Below the pieces are notes generated by a model. The model saw only the letters and a list, made by a program, of their open reading frames with translations. It was not told the origin of the DNA and made no database searches. Both the position numbers and the translations under genes were made by a program. From NCBI GenBank assembly GCA_023416995.1, contig JAEZGI010000069.1, positions 1 to 64,000 on the forward strand: 64,000 nt of DNA. Direction: 5' to 3'. Source of the stretch: Bacteroidota bacterium. GTDB taxonomy: Bacteria > Bacteroidota > Bacteroidia > Chitinophagales > Chitinophagaceae. The number at the start of each line of letters is the position of its first letter. Position 1 is the stretch's first letter. Shown one piece after another: positions 62,919-64,000 of the stretch.

Positions 62919-64000
62919 ATGTCTCAGACCTACGTGATCGGGGTAGATTATGGTACCGACTCTGTGCGAACAGTTTTAATAAACACAGTTAATGGTGAAA
63001 CAATCGCCAGCGCTGTGTTTGAATACCCCCGATGGAAGAAAGGATTGTACTGCGATCCTTCAGTAAACCAGTTCCGCCAGCATCCAAAAGATTATATTGA
63101 GGGCTTAGAGACTACCATCCGGCAATGCCTGGATACGGCAGGTGCTGAAGTACGAAACAAGGTTCGTGCGATTTCTATTGATACTACCGGTTCTACGCCG
63201 GTTGCGGTAGACAGACAGGGTGTTCCTCTTGCATTGTTACCAGGATTCGAGGAGAATCCAAATGCTATGTTCGTTCTGTGGAAAGATCATACAGCTACTG
63301 CTGAAGCTGCAAAGATCAATGAATATGCAGCAACCCTTCCTGTTAATTATCTGAAATATGTAGGTGGTATTTATTCATCTGAATGGTTCTGGGCCAAATT
63401 GCTTTTTATTCTGCGGAACGATGGCGCGATAAGACAAGCCTGTTATTCGTGGGTAGAACATTGTGACTGGATACCATATTTGCTCACCGGTGGCACCGAC
63501 GTACATGCTATGAAACGCAGCGTTTGTGCGGCAGGGCATAAAGCGCTATGGGCGCCTCAATTTGGCGGTCTGCCACCCGATGAATTTTTTGCAGGCATTG
63601 ATCCCATGTTACAGGGATTCAGGGCAAGATTATTTGAAGATGCTTACCCGGCAGATAAACCCGCCGGCACCATCAGTGCTGATTGGGCCGCGAGATTAGG
63701 TTTGCCCGGTGATGTTGTGATCGGGGTTGGCGCCTTTGACGCCCATATGGGTGCAGTAGGCGGACAAATCGAGCCATACCATCTCAGCAAGGTCATGGGC
63801 ACGTCTACCTGCGATATGCTGGTAGCGCCTGCAGACGAATTGAATGAAACTTTAGTGAAAGGAATCTGTGGCCAGGTAAATGGATCAGTGATCCCGGGAA
63901 TGACAGGGCTGGAAGCTGGTCAATCTGCTTTTGGTGATACCTATGCCTGGTTCAGGGATTTGTTAAGCTGGCCGCTTGACAATCTTCTACAGAATACTAA
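62919..64000 (+). CDS. araB: Ribulokinase, N-terminal part, runs off the window
   Basis: An open frame from ATG 62919 continues to the last base with no stop (360 codons visible). It starts SQTYVIGVDYGTDSVRTVLIN, the FGGY-kinase phosphate loop, followed by ISIDTTGSTPVAVD, FVLWKDHTA, GGIYSSEWFWAKLLFILR and VEHCDWIPYLLTG, all typical of AraB ribulokinases. The catalytic Asp is probably in GVGAFDAHMGAVGG. It phosphorylates L-ribulose (and can accept D-ribulose or xylulose-type sugars) in arabinose use. Other ara genes are expected beyond the window. Confidence 0.9.
   Translation, partial: MSQTYVIGVDYGTDSVRTVLINTVNGETIASAVFEYPRWKKGLYCDPSVNQFRQHPKDYIEGLETTIRQCLDTAGAEVRNKVRAISIDTTGSTPVAVDRQGVPLALLPGFEENPNAMFVLWKDHTATAEAAKINEYAATLPVNYLKYVGGIYSSEWFWAKLLFILRNDGAIRQACYSWVEHCDWIPYLLTGGTDVHAMKRSVCAAGHKALWAPQFGGLPPDEFFAGIDPMLQGFRARLFEDAYPADKPAGTISADWAARLGLPGDVVIGVGAFDAHMGAVGGQIEPYHLSKVMGTSTCDMLVAPADELNETLVKGICGQVNGSVIPGMTGLEAGQSAFGDTYAWFRDLLSWPLDNLLQNT

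Overview
The window comes from a Bacteroidota genome, most likely the Chitinophagaceae or close relatives. The evidence is a flexirubin/aryl-polyene type pigment cluster, a SusC/SusD pair, an ECF sigma/FecR/STN-domain cassette, lipid-anchored TamA-like (TamL) and MFP proteins, weak Shine-Dalgarno signals, and -7 boxes of the Bacteroidota type (TAnnTTTG). The genus is not claimed. No rRNA, tRNA, CRISPR array, IS element or phage gene was seen. No gap between genes exceeds about 285 bases.

Positions 1-13034 (+ strand) are one long run of tightly packed or overlapping genes and form the distal part of an aryl-polyene/flexirubin-like type II polyketide operon. They encode the end of a probable aromatic amino acid lyase, a ketoreductase, three complete ketosynthases, a ketosynthase-like chain-length factor, a short KS-like protein, two acyl carrier proteins, two hotdog dehydratases, a thioesterase, an LpxL-type acyltransferase, a halogenase-like flavoprotein, a NodB-type deacetylase, a LolA-like carrier and two exported proteins of unknown function. 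Each dehydratase lacks a different half of the FabZ catalytic pair. Start-unit, exporter and resorcinol genes are probably upstream of the window.

Positions 13044-23298 (- strand) hold a BNR/sialidase-like protein and a GH3 glycosidase, then a TetR-TolC-MFP-RND efflux operon ending in a clear terminator. Positions 23425-31698 (+) look like a glycan-use region: a CE2-like protein that has lost both catalytic residues, a Tat-exported Gfo/Idh/MocA oxidoreductase, two exported sulfatases, a lipoprotein formylglycine-generating enzyme that could mature them, an SDR and a GDPD lipoprotein. Positions 31783-37973 (+) hold a PepSY membrane protein, a small CxxC protein and a SusC/SusD pair, a set that may import a metal chelate.

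Positions 38074-46305 are the haem region. hemA-C-E-F-B-L runs on the - strand, with hemH-hemJ divergent. It covers glutamyl-tRNA to haem except for hemD, and uses oxygen-dependent HemF and HemJ-type oxidation. Positions 46306-54325 contain a VOC protein and a tamB-tamL pair for outer-membrane assembly. The remainder holds an exported amidohydrolase, an aldo-keto reductase, a sigma/FecR/STN cassette whose third gene carries surface repeats instead of a TonB barrel, a DUF2807 lipoprotein, a CvfB-like S1 protein, a HAD hydrolase with a DxN motif, and the start of a ribulokinase gene that runs off the end.

All calls come from reading motifs and context. No database search was run.
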